DNA of 64,000 nucleotides from Sipunculus nudus (lineage: Eukaryota > Annelida > Sipuncula > Golfingiida > Sipunculidae), in NCBI GenBank assembly GCA_026874595.1, contig CM049319.1, positions 67,977,917 through 68,041,916 on the forward strand, in the 5' to 3' direction. The notes below the pieces were generated by a model. That model was not told the DNA's origin and ran no database searches. It was given only the letters and a program-made list of their open reading frames with translations. The translations under genes were made by a program, and so were the position numbers. Below, one piece after another: positions 63,259-64,000 of the stretch (the stretch's first letter is position 1; each line of letters begins with the position of its first letter).

Positions 63259-64000
63259 GTATCTGAACCGTGCCACCGTGTAGAGCATAGGAAAGTGAAC
63301 CTCGTATATGAACCGTGCCACCCTGTAGAGCATAGGAAAGTGAACCTCGTATATGAACCGTTCCGCCGAATAGAGCATAGGAAAGTGAACCTCGTATATG
63401 AACCCTGCCACCGTGTAAAGCATAGGAAAGTGAACCTCGTTGTTGAACCGTGCCACCCTGTAGAGCATAGGAGAGTAAACCTCGTATGTGAACCTTGCCG
63501 CCGTGTAGAGCATAGGAAAGTGAACCTCGTTGTTGAACCGTGCCACCCTGTAGAGCATAGGAGAGTGAACCTCGTATGTGAACCTTGCCGCCGTGTAGAG
63601 CATAGGAAAGTGAACCTCATTGTTGAACCGTGCCACCGTGTAGAGCATAGGAAAGTGAACCTCTTATATGAACCGTGCCACCCTGTAGAGCATAGGAAAA
63701 TGAACCTCGTATATGAACCGTGCCACCGAGTAGAGCATAGGAAAGTGAACCTCGTATATGAACCGTTCAGCCACGTAGAGCATAGGAGAGTGAACCTCGT
63801 ATGTGAACCGTGCCGCCGTGTAGAGCATAGGAGAGTGAACCTCGTATGTGAACCGTGCCGCCGTGTAGAGGATATGAAAGTGAACCTCGTTGTTGAACCG
63901 TGCCACCGAGTAGAGGATATGAAAGTGAACCTCGTATGTGAACCGTGCCGCCGTGTAGAGGATATGAAAGTGAACCTCGTATATGAACCGTGCCACCGAG
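63259..64000. repeat. A/B HOR unit, B form, cut by window end
   Basis: Form B markers GTGTAAAGCATAGG (near 63413), GAGAGTAAACC and CCTCATTGTTG (near 63615). The window stops inside it at a monomer boundary. Confidence 0.8.

Larger units (their letters stand above)
1..64000. repeat. 45-bp satellite DNA array, 1,423 head-to-tail monomers
   Basis: Every part of the window reads as the same 45-bp unit, beginning with TAGAG (or a close variant) and usually ending CCGAG, CCGTG, CCCTG or CCATG. The phase of the unit start was followed across the window. It shifts only at 15 shortened monomers, whose losses sum to 35 bp, and 1,423 x 45 - 35 = 64,000 exactly. No monomer is inverted and no foreign sequence separates monomers. 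Both window ends lie inside the array, so its real length is unknown. The family is not one I recognise. Large satellites with nested higher-order repeats are typical of eukaryotic heterochromatin; a centromeric, pericentromeric or subtelomeric location is possible but cannot be read from this sequence. No gene, RNA gene or mobile element was found anywhere in it. Confidence 0.98.
50070..64000. repeat. Segmental duplication, copy 2 (13.93 kb, reaches window end)
   Basis: Counterpart of 15256-28108. It lacks 495 bp (11 monomers) near 52,420, has an extra 1,348 bp by tandem duplication at 54.6-57.3 kb, and retains the 90 bp and 135 bp missing from copy 1. The sum -495 + 1348 + 90 + 135 = 1,078 equals the difference in length of the copies. 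Post-duplication point changes are few, for example GAAACTC near 50435 and CCACGTAG near 63773. Confidence 0.88.
60131..64000. repeat. Domain 9: A/B higher-order repeat, copy of domain 4 start
   Basis: GTATCTG markers at 60649, 61774, 62134 and 63259 repeat the pattern 1,125, 360 then a longer unit seen at 24892, 26017, 26377 and 27367. The domain runs off the window end. Confidence 0.8.

Noticed and set aside
1-64000. A repetitive structural or secreted protein gene (silk-, mucin- or antifreeze-like exon) with a 15-residue repeat
   Set aside because: Such genes have one conserved frame with mainly synonymous variation. Here most recurrent variants change amino acids in the forward open frame, frame-shifting deletions are spread through the array, and no unique flanking coding sequence exists.
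1-64000. CRISPR array
   Set aside because: Repeats are contiguous with no unique spacers, monomers vary at many sites, and no cas genes are present.
1-64000. CENP-B box or telomere repeat
   Set aside because: I found no match to the TTCG....A..CGGG core in the monomer, and no TTAGGG- or TTTAGGG-type runs. A centromeric role is therefore not supported by motif, though not excluded.
15256-64000. The 13-kb duplication as a simple assembly error
   Set aside because: Not excluded, but the copies differ by four in-register block indels and several private point changes, which a plain duplicated contig would not show. Long-read verification is still the decisive test.
1-64000. rRNA, tRNA or other structured RNA genes
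   Set aside because: No non-satellite sequence exists in the window in which such genes could lie.

Overview
The whole 64,000-base window is one uninterrupted satellite DNA array. The repeat unit is 45 bp and all copies lie head to tail in the same orientation. The first base starts a monomer and base 64,000 ends one. I count 1,423 complete monomers: 1,423 x 45 = 64,035, and the missing 35 bp are fully explained by 15 shortened monomers (eleven of 43 bp, three of 42 bp, one of 41 bp). I found no unique sequence, transposon, RNA gene, credible protein-coding gene, spacer or array edge. The organism cannot be identified. Tens of kilobases of satellite with nested higher-order structure point to a eukaryote, probably heterochromatin such as a (peri)centromeric or subtelomeric block; that is inference. 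The consensus-type monomer is about 49% GC and not CpG-depleted (3 CpG per 45 bp), which argues against long-term heavy CpG methylation.

The monomers differ at a small set of recurring positions, and the combinations of variants build several layers of order. Level 1 is the 45-bp monomer. Level 2 is a 90-bp dimer (a ..TTCAGCCATG monomer followed by a ..GGAGAG.. monomer), often repeated 2 to 5 times. Level 3 is a higher-order repeat (HOR) of roughly 25 to 36 monomers, marked by a divergent two-monomer landmark (called Omega here) present 34 times, or in other parts by a 25-monomer (1,125 bp) unit with two alternating forms (A and B). Level 4 is segmental duplication of blocks from 0.6 to about 13 kb.

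Layout: 1-4.4 kb, Omega HORs of the N allele, with a 765-bp-offset duplication at the left edge; 4.4-14.6 kb, mixed N and I alleles with five 2-bp-deletion monomers; 14.6-24.9 kb, I-allele HORs; 24.9-33.2 kb, the 25-monomer A/B HOR without Omega; 33.2-44.3 kb, N-allele HORs with an A/B insert and a 3.15-kb-offset duplication; 44.3-48.8 kb, I-allele HORs; 48.8-50.1 kb, a copy of 24.2-25.4 kb; 50.1-60.1 kb, I-allele HORs; 60.1-64 kb, A/B HORs again. The stretch 50.07-64.0 kb is a diverged copy of 15.26-28.11 kb, and their length difference (1,078 bp) is exactly explained by four block indels.

Long open reading frames occur on both strands but are a by-product of the repeat: 45 is divisible by 3, and the consensus monomer has no stop in one forward and all three reverse frames. 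I therefore annotate no CDS. The biological interest is the array's architecture and its record of unequal exchange, duplication and local homogenisation, not a gene system.
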